A stretch of DNA of 24,202 bases from a virus. The notes under the pieces were generated by a model that searched no databases, was not told the origin of the DNA, and saw only the letters and a program-made list of their open reading frames with translations. Of the stretch, positions 7,859 through 16,105 are shown piece after piece; the first letter of the stretch is position 1, and the number at the start of each line of letters is the position of its first letter. The position numbers were made by a program, and so were the translations under genes. The DNA is taken from the IMG/VR virus record IMGVR_UViG_3300045049_000020, positions 1 to 24,202 of that record; one strand, written 5' to 3'.

Positions 7859-8071
7859 TTACACCTTCTTTGGGCCAGGAGCGTTTGATGCCGCAGTCTT
7901 GCTGATCGACTTCAAACCGTTCTTCGCAGCGGCCTGGGCCGCCGCAATGTCTTTGCCCGCAGCAGTGCCAGAGCGCTGAGCAGCATACCCACTCGCGCCA
8001 ATAGCCCGAGCCTGCATGTTCATGCCACTCGACTGCATCGCGTGCTTTTTGAAGAAGTTCAGCGTGCCCAT
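7859..8071 (-). CDS. Small Ala/Lys-rich protein in the ejection cluster
   Basis: This 70-residue protein starts one base after the previous stop. It opens MGTLNFFKKHAMQSSG, then AQRSGTAAGKDIAAAQAAAK, and ends basic (ASNAPGPKKV). It is helical and positively charged, which would suit DNA-contacting internal virion proteins. No ribosome site is clear, so coupled translation is likely. No family assigned. Confidence 0.6.
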   Translation of the reverse strand: MGTLNFFKKHAMQSSGMNMQARAIGASGYAAQRSGTAAGKDIAAAQAAAKNGLKSISKTAASNAPGPKKV

Positions 8072-8072
8072 G

Positions 8073-8363
8073 TTAGTACACCGTGCCCATTTGGAACTGT
8101 GACTGCGAGCCCACCGGACGATTCATGTTCGCCGCGCGAGCTGACGCCTGGATGTAGCCGTTATTCGCGTCCTGCAACGTCGGCGTGACACCCGCGTATG
8201 GCGTCGGTGTCGAGCCCACGTTGTGGCGCCCGGCGTAAGCTTGGCCCGCGTCAGTGTTCTTCATCAGCGGGTCGTAGCTGTCCTGCTTCGCGATGAACGA
8301 ATTCTTGCCGGCGAATCGTTGGATCGGGTCCAGCTTCGCGAGGCTGTTGATGAAACTACCCAT
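8073..8363 (-). CDS. Small protein in the ejection cluster
   Basis: This 96-residue protein overlaps the upstream gene by 8 bases. The start at 8363 is supported by GGGAGCTTGT just before the ATG; a longer upstream frame is antiphase over the previous gene and rejected. It begins MGSFINSLAKLDPIQRFAGK, with a short amphipathic N-terminal helix, and then is polar and Gly/Ala/Asn-rich (GRHNVGSTPTPYAGVTPTL). No family is recognised. It probably belongs to the internal virion set. Confidence 0.65.
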   Translation of the reverse strand: MGSFINSLAKLDPIQRFAGKNSFIAKQDSYDPLMKNTDAGQAYAGRHNVGSTPTPYAGVTPTLQDANNGYIQASARAANMNRPVGSQSQFQMGTVY

Positions 8364-8937
8364 ACAAGCTCCCGATTGGTGACTGCTGCGCCTTCCGGTT
8401 CGCTGCCGCTGTCTGTTCGTTCTGGTAGATGCCCGCCGTGCTCGCGAACAGATTGCCGAGCGCCGAAGGGTTGGCGTAATTCTGAGCCGCGCCGAGCGAT
8501 GCACTCTGAGCCTGCGCAATCTGCGTCGGAATGGCGCCGATGTACGAGCCCTGTTGCGCGAGCCCGATAAGCTGGTTCTTCGCGTTGATGTCGGACTGCT
8601 GCAAGCCGGCCACAGCGCCTTGCGCCTGTTGGCTCGCCTGCAAGAGCCCCTTCGCGTAGTCCTTCTGCAACTGCGTGTTGGAGTCCACCGCAGCCGAGCC
8701 ACCAGTCAAACCAGAACGAGCCATGGCGAATTTCAGGTTGCGCGCGTTCGTCGCCTCCTGCTCGTTGACTTGACCAGTCAGGTAATTCTGGACGTTCTGA
8801 CCATAGGCGTTGATCTGCTGCGCCCGCTGCGGCGACGCATAGGCAGCAGTGATCTGCTTGATGCTATCGTTGATCTGCTGTTGCCGCTGCGCGTCTTGCG
8901 CGGCTGCGGCGTCAGCAGCCTTGTTGCTCGTGCCCAT
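8356..8937 (-). CDS. Ala/Gln-rich internal virion protein (ejection candidate)
   Basis: This 193-residue protein starts one base after the previous stop. It is mostly helical, rich in Ala, Gln, Ser and Asn, with NARNLKFAMARSGLTGGSA in the middle, a motif seen in internal virion proteins of podoviruses (P22 gp7 or T7 gp14 position). It has no signal peptide and no membrane segment longer than a weak AQSASLGAAQNY stretch. Such proteins leave the capsid with the DNA and help form the channel across the envelope. The role is inferred from gene order and composition. Confidence 0.7.
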   Translation of the reverse strand: MGTSNKAADAAAAQDAQRQQQINDSIKQITAAYASPQRAQQINAYGQNVQNYLTGQVNEQEATNARNLKFAMARSGLTGGSAAVDSNTQLQKDYAKGLLQASQQAQGAVAGLQQSDINAKNQLIGLAQQGSYIGAIPTQIAQAQSASLGAAQNYANPSALGNLFASTAGIYQNEQTAAANRKAQQSPIGSLYG

Positions 8938-8938
8938 G

Positions 8939-9451
8939 TCAGTGCTTCACTCTGCTGAAACTGAGGGCATCCGCGCCGTTCGCGCAGTACCCATAGTGCC
9001 GGCCTTCTTGGTGATACCCCAAGACTTTATACCACTTGGCCAGCTCCGGCCTACTTTCGACCCGAGGCGCCGGCACGATGCACTCCAGCCGGTGAGCATG
9101 GCTCATCAGCATAGCATCCATGATTCGCCGGCAAATTCGCGTCACTTGGAACCCGTGCTGCTCCCAGGCTTCCGGGGTCGTGAGCAGGAAATCCCGATAC
9201 ACTCCAGGGCGCTGCGGAACGAAGCCGCCAATGATGATCGGTTGCGCGAGCCCCTTCTCGTGATCCTCGGCGCTCCCTGCTTTGATGACCCACTTCGGTC
9301 CTGGCACCATAAAGTTGCCCACAGCCGCGCTATCAATGTTGTACTCCTCACCGGTCAGAGCCGTGAGCTGTTCGCGCTCGTCCTGCGGCATACGCGCGCA
9401 GACCTGAATGAAATCCGTCATCCACGGGTCGTTGTAGCATCGAACGATCAT
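8939..9451 (-). CDS. GNAT-like internal virion protein (T7 gp13-like)
   Basis: This 170-residue protein starts at the ATG overlapping the nozzle stop (ATGA). It has DDE-like charged starts (MPQDEREQLTALTGEEY), then VPGPKWVIKAGS, PIIIGGFVPQRPGVYRDF, a helix HGFQVTRICRRIMDAML and a C-terminal WYKVLGYHQEGRHYGYCANG. This pattern matches GNAT-fold phage proteins of the gp13 type, which are found at the head of podovirus internal virion gene clusters. Whether it acetylates anything is unknown; the classical acetyl-CoA loop R/Q-x-x-G-x-G/A is not obvious. In T7, gp13 is needed for virion assembly of the ejection core. That function is carried over by analogy. Confidence 0.78.
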   Translation of the reverse strand: MIVRCYNDPWMTDFIQVCARMPQDEREQLTALTGEEYNIDSAAVGNFMVPGPKWVIKAGSAEDHEKGLAQPIIIGGFVPQRPGVYRDFLLTTPEAWEQHGFQVTRICRRIMDAMLMSHAHRLECIVPAPRVESRPELAKWYKVLGYHQEGRHYGYCANGADALSFSRVKH

Positions 9452-12180
9452 CCTGTTGCTCCTCCGCCGCCTCGATCGGTGACGTACAAGTTGGCAGCTT
9501 CCCACTCCCATGACTGGCTATTCGGTGCGCCAAGGCCGGGCTGGTTTGAGTTGAAAGACAAAATGACGGTGTAGCTCGGTGCTTCCATCGGAATCGGAAT
9601 CGGTTCTCCTGGCACAGTATCCACGATAGACACAGTGAAGGGCGGCGACACGTTGGGGGATGTGGCGAAGCCAGCATTGTCGGAGAAGGTCGTGTTGTCT
9701 TGCTGGTTCCAGCCGACTTGCAGCGTGCACGCGCCAGTGCCGACAAGATCGACACCAACCATCATCTTGTCAACACCGAGCACTCCCGCGTCGAGGTACG
9801 GCCACTGGATGGTGGACGTGAACGACACATTGGTGCCGCCTGCGCCGCCAGTGCTGGCGTCATCGACCAGAGTGTTGTAGTCGAACTGCCATACCAGATT
9901 GCCGGCAGAGCGCAGATACAGCACTTCACCCAGCAAGCACCAGTCGGTGATGACATCGGGGAAGGTGTAGCGGCTCCATGACTTCTGGTTGGGGCCGTTC
10001 ACCGTCAGCACGATCGCCTCGGGACCCCAAATCGCCCAATACTGGCCGCGACCGGGGTAGTAGAGCGAAATGACATCGTACAGGTTGGCCTTCAGCCGCG
10101 CCTTCACGATCGGGTCAACCGGCTGACCGACGCCGCCTGTCTGCATGTTGGCAGTCGCACCAACCGTGCCCAAGTTGCGGATGCCAACCTCAGTGACGAA
10201 CATGAAGTCGTTGGCCACAGATTGGCCGCCGCGAGTATGGATGGAGCCAACCGGCTGAGCGTCGAGTAGCGCCATGTTCTGCGGGTCAGGATCAATCTGC
10301 CACATCTGATAGCCGCCCGAGTTCATGGCGACGAGGTTCGAGCGGTAGAGCCCGAGCACCTTCACCGGGTTGTCGCCGTAGTTGTTCAACCCGGTCGGAA
10401 GATAGCCAGCATTGTTCGTGCTGGTCCAGTCTGTGGGGTCTACCGCAGCCGAGTAATCCACGATGTCGTTGTCGGCATTGAACACGTGCGAGGCGCCGAG
10501 GCACACAGCCACGTTGGGGTTGGGCGTGGCAACCTGACGGTTGATCGCAACCCACGACATCGACGTATCAGTAACGTGCCCGTCCTGCGTTGTATAGCTG
10601 CTCGGGTCATGCACTGAGTTACCAACGGTCGTCGGGAAAGCCGGCTGGCTCGCACCAGACTGCATGATCGGAATCGCCTGCCACGTGATGATGCTGGTGC
10701 CGATGGCTTTCCAAGTCACCTGATTGTCGATGACCGTGTTGCCCGCCGTCGTCGGCCATGTCGGCTCAGTCGTACCAGACGAGCCAGCATTCGCCTGCAC
10801 GGCTTCGTATAAGAAGTTGGAAACCTTCGCAGCAGTCTCAAGGTTCCACGTCACCAAGTCGGCATAGCTTGGGTTCGGGCTCGTGCCGGTCGCGCTTTTG
10901 ATCTGCACGCGCACGTGGGCCGCGCCAGTTGGCGCATTGCCGGTGACGCTGACCTGACGGTAGCCGCCGCCTTGCGCTCCAGCGCTTTGCGTCGAGCTGA
11001 TGAGCGTGTCGCTGGAGTTGTACCAGTTCAAAATGACCCACATCGTCGTGTCGGGGCCATTGTTGTTCGGGTTGAGATACGCGCTCGCAGTGACGCTCTG
11101 GCCCGGCGTGACCGTGCCGAAGTTGAACATCGTTGCTGTCTGCGTGTCATGGTTGAGCGCGAACTTCAGGGAGAAGTTGCCCTGATAGTTGTTGGTGCTC
11201 TGAATCGTCACGTCGCCAGCGCTGAGAGTCCAGTTACCGTCGTTGCCCGCCTCGAAGTCGCCGTTCGGGATGGCATTGATGAACGCGCCCTGGTTGGTGC
11301 TCGGCTGCACAACGCTACCGGGCGGGTACGTCGTGCCGGGCGCCCAGGTCGTGACGGTCGCCGCAGCCTGCACGGTCGTCGAGGCGTTGCCGCTCGTACC
11401 CGTATTGCCAGAAATAGTGGCGCTGTTGCCGTAACGATCGGTGATGTTGGAACCGAGCGGTTGCGCGCTCGTCGTGTTTGAGCTTGCCTGCGTCGTGCCC
11501 GAGCTGCTGGAGCTGGTATCGAAGTCACCAAACTCCTGCACGATGCCGCCAATGGTCGTCGGCCAAATGGGCTCTGTCGAGCCCGTATGCGGCGAGCTTC
11601 CCAACACCGACACGGCGCGATAAGCGTAGCCAGTGTACTGCGTCGGCTCGACGACGGTGCCAGCCGTTATTGTTGACTGCGCCGTCCAGTTTGAATTCGC
11701 AGGCATGTCCCGCAACGCCTGATACGCAAGGCCGTTGGCAGGAGTCGGCGTAACGATTGCGCCCGTCTTGTACACTGTGTTGGCCGCCCATGAGCCGTTG
11801 CTCTGGAGCCAGTAATGGAACACTTCGCCAGTGCTGAATTGCGCGACCACATACGGGAACCCCATGAACGGCTTAGCAAACCAGATTTTGGTGAGCGTCG
11901 CAGCCGGGTTCGTCGGGTGAATGAGCAGGTTGCACACGTAGCCAGCCGGCACTGTCTGCATGCTCGTAGCAAACACGTTGAACTGACCGTTGAACGCAGT
12001 GAGCCCAACAGTCTGGTTCGTGAGCGTCGCGGCGCGGATAGTGCCCTCGCGAGGCACGATCGTACCTGCCTGCGTCAGATAGGCATTCGTCAAGTCGTAA
12101 AGAGAGTCGGCTCGCGCCGCTCCCTTCACCTTCAGGCGGTTGATACCGCCGCGCATCGTTGTCAGTGGCACTGGTCGCAT
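9448..12180 (-). CDS. Tail nozzle / DNA-stabilisation-type protein with inserted carbohydrate-binding-like domain
   Basis: This 910-residue protein opens PLTTMRGGINRLKVKG and continues DLTNAYLTQAGTIVPREG, a start resembling P22 gp10-like nozzle proteins. From 550 on it has GASHVFNADNDIVDYSAAVDP, GLYRSNLVAMNSGGYQMWQI and YYPGRGQYWAIWGPEAI, consistent with propeller blades. An insertion at about 128-546 breaks the propeller. It contains chitin-binding-like W-A-x-N-T-x-Y motifs (131, 279), three SG-TEP-WP-type segments (195, 464, 507), and at 303-448 a block starting IPNGDFEAGNDGNWTLS that resembles a CBM4/9 jelly roll. The nozzle would close the tail tube; the insert may bind surface glycan. 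The stop overlaps the next start (ATGA). Confidence 0.78.
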   Translation of the reverse strand: MRPVPLTTMRGGINRLKVKGAARADSLYDLTNAYLTQAGTIVPREGTIRAATLTNQTVGLTAFNGQFNVFATSMQTVPAGYVCNLLIHPTNPAATLTKIWFAKPFMGFPYVVAQFSTGEVFHYWLQSNGSWAANTVYKTGAIVTPTPANGLAYQALRDMPANSNWTAQSTITAGTVVEPTQYTGYAYRAVSVLGSSPHTGSTEPIWPTTIGGIVQEFGDFDTSSSSSGTTQASSNTTSAQPLGSNITDRYGNSATISGNTGTSGNASTTVQAAATVTTWAPGTTYPPGSVVQPSTNQGAFINAIPNGDFEAGNDGNWTLSAGDVTIQSTNNYQGNFSLKFALNHDTQTATMFNFGTVTPGQSVTASAYLNPNNNGPDTTMWVILNWYNSSDTLISSTQSAGAQGGGYRQVSVTGNAPTGAAHVRVQIKSATGTSPNPSYADLVTWNLETAAKVSNFLYEAVQANAGSSGTTEPTWPTTAGNTVIDNQVTWKAIGTSIITWQAIPIMQSGASQPAFPTTVGNSVHDPSSYTTQDGHVTDTSMSWVAINRQVATPNPNVAVCLGASHVFNADNDIVDYSAAVDPTDWTSTNNAGYLPTGLNNYGDNPVKVLGLYRSNLVAMNSGGYQMWQIDPDPQNMALLDAQPVGSIHTRGGQSVANDFMFVTEVGIRNLGTVGATANMQTGGVGQPVDPIVKARLKANLYDVISLYYPGRGQYWAIWGPEAIVLTVNGPNQKSWSRYTFPDVITDWCLLGEVLYLRSAGNLVWQFDYNTLVDDASTGGAGGTNVSFTSTIQWPYLDAGVLGVDKMMVGVDLVGTGACTLQVGWNQQDNTTFSDNAGFATSPNVSPPFTVSIVDTVPGEPIPIPMEAPSYTVILSFNSNQPGLGAPNSQSWEWEAANLYVTDRGGGGATG

Positions 12181-12181
12181 A

Positions 12182-13363
12182 TCAGCCGCTCTGGTTGTCC
12201 TGATACTGAATCAGCGTCGGCCGCACTGCTGGCGGAATCGGCGTTGTGCCAGGAACGTAGTGCGCCGTCTTGTGAGTGCCGGCAATCAACTCGCCACGAT
12301 AGCTGTTGGCCATCGAAGCCACGTCGTTCTTGTCGGCATGCCCGTAATGACCTTTGGCGCGGGCAAGCGCGTACAGGTACACCAGCTCGCTATCGAGCGT
12401 GGTGATGTCAGAGTCAGCCGCGAACGGCATGAGTCCAAAGTGGCCGCGCAGCCAGAGCCAGTACGTCTGGTCAGGTGCCGGGTAAACTTCGATACCCTGG
12501 CGAATCGTGTAACGGGCCGGGCGCCACGGCTTCGTCAACATCGTGTAGAGCTGCGGAGGAATCCCCTCGATTAGCGGATACCACACGTTGCGCGTGTCCT
12601 GAATGCCGGCCCACTCGATTGGCTTCAGCGGGTCAAGGATGTACGGAGCGCCGTTGTTCGCGATCGGCCCGTCATCGTTGTCCTTCAGCGAGTAGAAGCG
12701 CTGACCCGGAATCATCTTCCAGCGGAAAAACCGGCGCGTGTTGAGCGCAGGGTACTTGCGGAACAGCCACTTCTGAGCGCCGTACAGTACGTTGTTGCAA
12801 TACGCCGCCATGCCGGGCGGCGGGCTCGCAGACTGAGTTGAAAAGCCCAAGTCTTTGAGCAGCCGCACGCGCAGGTTGGCCAGAGTGTCGGTGTTCGGGT
12901 CGCCCGACATGTCGGGCGGCTCAATGAAGTTGAACGCAGCCGGGTCGAACGGGTTGGGAAAATCCCACGGCAGTGTTTCATCAGCGTTGCGCGTGATGGC
13001 GAGCGCGAGCACCCACTGCGCCGCAGTCGGGTTCGGCGTTCCGCCACCTGACGTGACGTTGATGATGAACCCGGTAGCGCCGTTCAGGCTGACTTTGATG
13101 AGCCCACTCTCGTTGATCGTCTGCTGCGGCGTGCCCTCAGAACCAACCTGCTGGCTGACCGGAGAGCTGCCATCGCTATGCGTCGAGTACGTGACAACCG
13201 GATAGCTGCCGTCGCCCGCCCGCTGCATGATCGTCCACGTGAGCGCGGCGGTGCCGGTAAGAAAAGCGGGATTTCCAACGAACGTAATCTGGCCGCCCGT
13301 CACTCCGTTCGCATTGCCGTACCAGTAGTATCGGCCGTCTGCGCTGGTTGTTGAAAGTGCCAT
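12182..13363 (-). CDS. Head-tail adaptor-like / tail tubular A-type protein
   Basis: This 393-residue protein has two parts. Residues 1-135 are a beta-rich N-terminal region (YYWYGNANGVTGGQITFVGN, then TSGGGTPNPTAAQW). Residues 160-393 resemble podovirus adaptor proteins: NLRVRLLKDLGFSTQSASPP, CNNVLYGAQKWLFRKYP, WKMIPGQRFYSLKDND, and near the end LDSELVYLYALARAKGHYGH. Adaptors of this class bind the portal from below and connect to the nozzle. The next gene, one base downstream, is nozzle-like, which supports the pairing. The N-terminal region is additional to the usual adaptor length and may be a decoration domain. Assignment is by motif style and position. Confidence 0.75.
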   Translation of the reverse strand: MALSTTSADGRYYWYGNANGVTGGQITFVGNPAFLTGTAALTWTIMQRAGDGSYPVVTYSTHSDGSSPVSQQVGSEGTPQQTINESGLIKVSLNGATGFIINVTSGGGTPNPTAAQWVLALAITRNADETLPWDFPNPFDPAAFNFIEPPDMSGDPNTDTLANLRVRLLKDLGFSTQSASPPPGMAAYCNNVLYGAQKWLFRKYPALNTRRFFRWKMIPGQRFYSLKDNDDGPIANNGAPYILDPLKPIEWAGIQDTRNVWYPLIEGIPPQLYTMLTKPWRPARYTIRQGIEVYPAPDQTYWLWLRGHFGLMPFAADSDITTLDSELVYLYALARAKGHYGHADKNDVASMANSYRGELIAGTHKTAHYVPGTTPIPPAVRPTLIQYQDNQSG

Positions 13364-13372
13364 GTCGAATTC

Positions 13373-14026
13373 CTATGCCGGTTCGTTGAAGCCAAGGGCC
13401 GGGTTCCACTCGGCGGGCGGCAGTACCGAGTTACCCTGCACGTTCTGAAAGGCGAACTGAAAACGGTTGACCCGATTCATCCCAATTTGGACAAGAGTAG
13501 CAGGGGCCGTGCCGAGAGTGTACTCGACGCCAAAGCGGTCCCGCTGGGCTCGGAAGTACAAGGTGCCGGCCCGCACATAAGCCAGAACCACGTCGGAGCT
13601 GGAAATTTCCAGCGGGCGAGCGTCGTCGAGCGCCGCAAAGACGCGCGGCACTACGCCAGATAAGGCCGTCGTTCGGTAACCGCTGATTGTCGAATCAAAC
13701 CAGTAGTAAAATGCTGAGCCGTTCTTCTGAGCATACGCAATGAAAACACGCGCGTTCTGGTCAAAGGCGAGCGCTACCCATACAGCCCCCACGTTCGCGA
13801 GCTGCACGAATGGCGGTGTGTTCGGCGCTTGCAAGTACACGCTCCCCGTACTGTCGGTGTAGCAAGTCCAGAGCTGGTAGCTCAGTCCGTGGCTTGGGTC
13901 GCCGATAGCGATGCCGCCGTAATGTGTGTCCGACATGCCGGCCTGCGCCGAGAACCGAATATTGGTTCTCGGCGGCAGGAATGGCGCCGGTATAGGGCGT
14001 GTTGAAAGTACGTGGTTCGGGAGCAT
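13373..14026 (-). CDS. Tail-region hypothetical protein, possibly beta-propeller-like
   Basis: This 217-residue protein starts four bases after the previous stop without a clear ribosome site, so it is likely reinitiated. The middle consists of short strand-turn-strand segments (HGLSYQLWTCYTDSTGSV, VFIAYAQKNGSAFYYWFD, DVVLAYVRAGTLYFRAQRD), the rhythm of propeller-type or comparable beta folds. The last 40 residues (ATLVQIGMNRVNRFQFAFQN) resemble ends of podovirus tail proteins. It precedes the adaptor-like gene and is probably virion-associated. No family name can be assigned. Confidence 0.65.
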   Translation of the reverse strand: MLPNHVLSTRPIPAPFLPPRTNIRFSAQAGMSDTHYGGIAIGDPSHGLSYQLWTCYTDSTGSVYLQAPNTPPFVQLANVGAVWVALAFDQNARVFIAYAQKNGSAFYYWFDSTISGYRTTALSGVVPRVFAALDDARPLEISSSDVVLAYVRAGTLYFRAQRDRFGVEYTLGTAPATLVQIGMNRVNRFQFAFQNVQGNSVLPPAEWNPALGFNEPA

Positions 14027-14030
14027 GGTA

Positions 14031-14969
14031 CTACGGGCTGTTAATTACCCAGCTAGCGGTGAAATTCAGTGTCAGGTTGTGGGAGCTGTCTTTCGCGATT
14101 GCGGGCGTTAACCCAAACTGGAATTGGCCCCGAGAGCTGAAGCTTGCGCCAAAGTTGGCGAGTAAAGCGCTTATGCCACCGGCTAGGTTGCCTTGCGTTA
14201 GCCCAAACGTAGACACTCCGGTGTTCTGGAACGATCCCGTGGAGTACGCATTGTTTACATGTGATGATTCGCCGCTGGATGTGCCAGATGGCGAACCCGT
14301 AATCGTGCCTATCGAACCATTGTACGCTGTCACCGAACTTAGCCCAGCGGAATCGCCGGTCTGATACGCCCATGCGTTCGAAGTGGCGTTTGCTCCACGA
14401 ACCGTATAGTTGTACGTGGTTCCGTTGATAACAAAGCTTCCTGAGCCGTCTACCAACGGTACGTACTGATTAAGTTGGTACGTGACGTAGAGCGCTTCTG
14501 TGTTCAAGACCGTAATAGTCGTAGGGTTCCCTCCGCCATCCAGAATCAACGCGCGTGAAAACAGCGATGTGCCGTTTGAGGCGCTACCTACGCCAACTTC
14601 AGACAGATTTCCTGTTGCGGTTCCGGCTGCAAAATTAAACTGAACGTTCGTCGTCCCGTAGTACGGCGAAGACCCGGAGTTGCCGCGCGTAAAACTGTTT
14701 AAGGTCGAAGTAGTTGCAACCAACGATACAAGCTGTACGTCCGTCAACGCAGGCGGCGTGTTGCCCGTCCCAACAGAGCAATACGTCAGAGCGTTACCCC
14801 CGCTGCCCAAAAGGTTGCCGCCATTCGTCGTGATCAAGTTGGGAAACCAGTCTGCCAACACGCGCCGCCGCCCATCGGTTACATTGACCGCTTCGATCTT
14901 GTACATTCCGCGAATCCCGGTCTTCAAATGCATCGGGACGATCAGTTCGCGCTTTGGTAGAAAGATCAT
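14031..14969 (-). CDS. Tail structural or fibre protein
   Basis: This 312-residue protein starts in an ATGA overlap with GGAGG nine bases upstream, so 14969 is preferred over the internal ATG at 14933. Residues 18-60 read IRGMYKIEAVNVTDGRRR then ADWFPNLITTNGGNLLGSGG, a motif common near the start of phage virion proteins. The remainder is Gly/Ser/Thr/Asn-rich beta sequence and ends LTLNFTASWVINSP. No trypsin-like or lyase motif is visible. Base composition looks lower in GC than in the neighbours, as often seen for host-range proteins. A fibre or tail-surface role is inferred. Confidence 0.7.
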   Translation of the reverse strand: MIFLPKRELIVPMHLKTGIRGMYKIEAVNVTDGRRRVLADWFPNLITTNGGNLLGSGGNALTYCSVGTGNTPPALTDVQLVSLVATTSTLNSFTRGNSGSSPYYGTTNVQFNFAAGTATGNLSEVGVGSASNGTSLFSRALILDGGGNPTTITVLNTEALYVTYQLNQYVPLVDGSGSFVINGTTYNYTVRGANATSNAWAYQTGDSAGLSSVTAYNGSIGTITGSPSGTSSGESSHVNNAYSTGSFQNTGVSTFGLTQGNLAGGISALLANFGASFSSRGQFQFGLTPAIAKDSSHNLTLNFTASWVINSP

Positions 14970-16057
14970 GTCAAGGTTCCTCCGGTGAGCTGCGCCTGCT
15001 GGGCTTGAACATGCTCAGCCGGCCAATTGCTATAGGTTACAAGGCCGAGCACGTAGGTGCCACCTATGATAGCGGCCTGCTGCATTTGGACGTGCTCAGC
15101 CGGCCAGTTCGAATAGGTGATAAGCCCCAAAGTGTAAGTTCCGCCGGTCATCGCCGCTTGCTGCATTTGGACGTGCTCAGCCGGCCAGTTCGAATACACA
15201 ATCAAGCTCAAAGTTAGTGTGCCGCCAGTGATAGCAGCCTGTTGGGGCGCCAAGTGCTCGAAGTACGAATATTGTGGCTGATCGGTCATGGCACCTTGTA
15301 GGGCTGTAAAGTGCTCCACAACATCGATCGGGTAAATCTGCGACGTGAGATAAAACACGGCATCCTGCCACGTGTACGGATCTGGAATGTCACCTTGCCC
15401 TCCTGGCGTCGTGATAGCCTGAGTTACTAGGCTAGGAGCAACCGTATTCCACACGAGCTGTTTGATTGGCCCGCTATCACTGCCGTACATTTCCCCAATG
15501 TCGCCATGCTCAGTCGGTGTAGTGGTCGCCTGCGTCACCAGAGACGGCGCGACAGCAGCGAACGTGACGCCGGTTCCAACTCCCGCATTGGAGTCGTTCA
15601 CGTCGCCCTGCACCGTCGTTGGGCCGCCAACAGTTGAAATGTCGCCCTGTCCGCCCGGCACGGCATGCGACTGTGTGACCAGTGTCGGCGCTCCAACTGA
15701 GAACGCTACGAGCCCGGCTGGCCCTTTGCCGATGTCGTTGCCCAGGTGCGCGTCGCCGTACACGTCTCCCAGGTCGCCGTTGCCCGGCTGAGCCGCCAGG
15801 GAGGCAACCCCGAGAGTTGGTGCCACGCTCTGGAGCGTGAACGATCCTACGAAAACGTCGGGGCTACCTCCCTGCACGTTGCCGGCGTCCACATTGAAAC
15901 CGCCCTGCGCAGGCGGCTGTGTCACCGTGCCCAATCCGAGTGTTGGGGCTCCGACAGTCCATGTCATGGTGAACTGTTTGGCTGCCTGCGCCCCGGCGCT
16001 ACCTGTGATGGTATCGACGAGTCGTGTTACATCTTGGATGTCGCCTTGGCCAGCCAT
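14966..16057 (-). CDS. Repeat-built tail or fibre protein
   Basis: This 363-residue protein is made of two kinds of repeat. From residue 33 to about 225 there are five degenerate copies of a 40-50 residue unit: VGAPTL or VAPSL, then VTQ-like residues, and usually a PGGQGDI-type turn near the end. From residue 246 a second series starts, ending in three 27-residue copies that begin YSNWPAEHVQ at 288, 315 and 342. The gene has no recognised enzyme motif and no membrane segment. Repeated beta turns of this sort are typical of elongated fibre shafts or tail structural proteins. It follows the terminator closely and overlaps the next gene (ATGA). I do not recognise a named family. Confidence 0.75.
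   Translation of the reverse strand: MAGQGDIQDVTRLVDTITGSAGAQAAKQFTMTWTVGAPTLGLGTVTQPPAQGGFNVDAGNVQGGSPDVFVGSFTLQSVAPTLGVASLAAQPGNGDLGDVYGDAHLGNDIGKGPAGLVAFSVGAPTLVTQSHAVPGGQGDISTVGGPTTVQGDVNDSNAGVGTGVTFAAVAPSLVTQATTTPTEHGDIGEMYGSDSGPIKQLVWNTVAPSLVTQAITTPGGQGDIPDPYTWQDAVFYLTSQIYPIDVVEHFTALQGAMTDQPQYSYFEHLAPQQAAITGGTLTLSLIVYSNWPAEHVQMQQAAMTGGTYTLGLITYSNWPAEHVQMQQAAIIGGTYVLGLVTYSNWPAEHVQAQQAQLTGGTLT
14969..15196 (-). repeat. 81-bp tandem repeat, three copies (last one truncated to 66 bp)
   Basis: Copies begin at 15196, 15115 and 15034 on the minus strand and encode 27 residues each, with the last ending at the gene's stop. The first two share a long identical stretch around the bases coding for YSNWPAEHVQMQQAA, while the rest of the unit varies. 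A more diverged unit precedes them (about 15197-15270). The exact period and reading-frame preservation point to unequal recombination within a structural gene. Confidence 0.85.
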
Positions 16058-16068
16058 TCCAACCTCAG

Positions 16069-16102
16069 ATAAAAAGCGGGGCGGGTGATGAGCCCGCCCC
16101 GC
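16069..16102 (-). terminator. Strong intrinsic terminator at the end of the head block
   Basis: On the minus strand GCGGGGCGGG and CCCGCCCCGC (16076-16102) pair perfectly around a seven-base loop, directly followed by TTTTTATCT. This is a textbook Rho-independent terminator. The U-tract ends only about a dozen bases before the ATG of the next gene at 16057, whose ribosome site (TGAGGTTGGA) follows immediately. No promoter fits between, so tail genes must be reached by read-through, antitermination or a promoter further upstream. Confidence 0.9.
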
Positions 16103-16105
16103 AAA

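Noticed and set aside
14969-15196. CRISPR array or phage origin iterons at the 81-bp repeats
   Set aside because: The repeats are in frame, encode a regular 27-residue unit, have no spacers and lie inside a structural gene.
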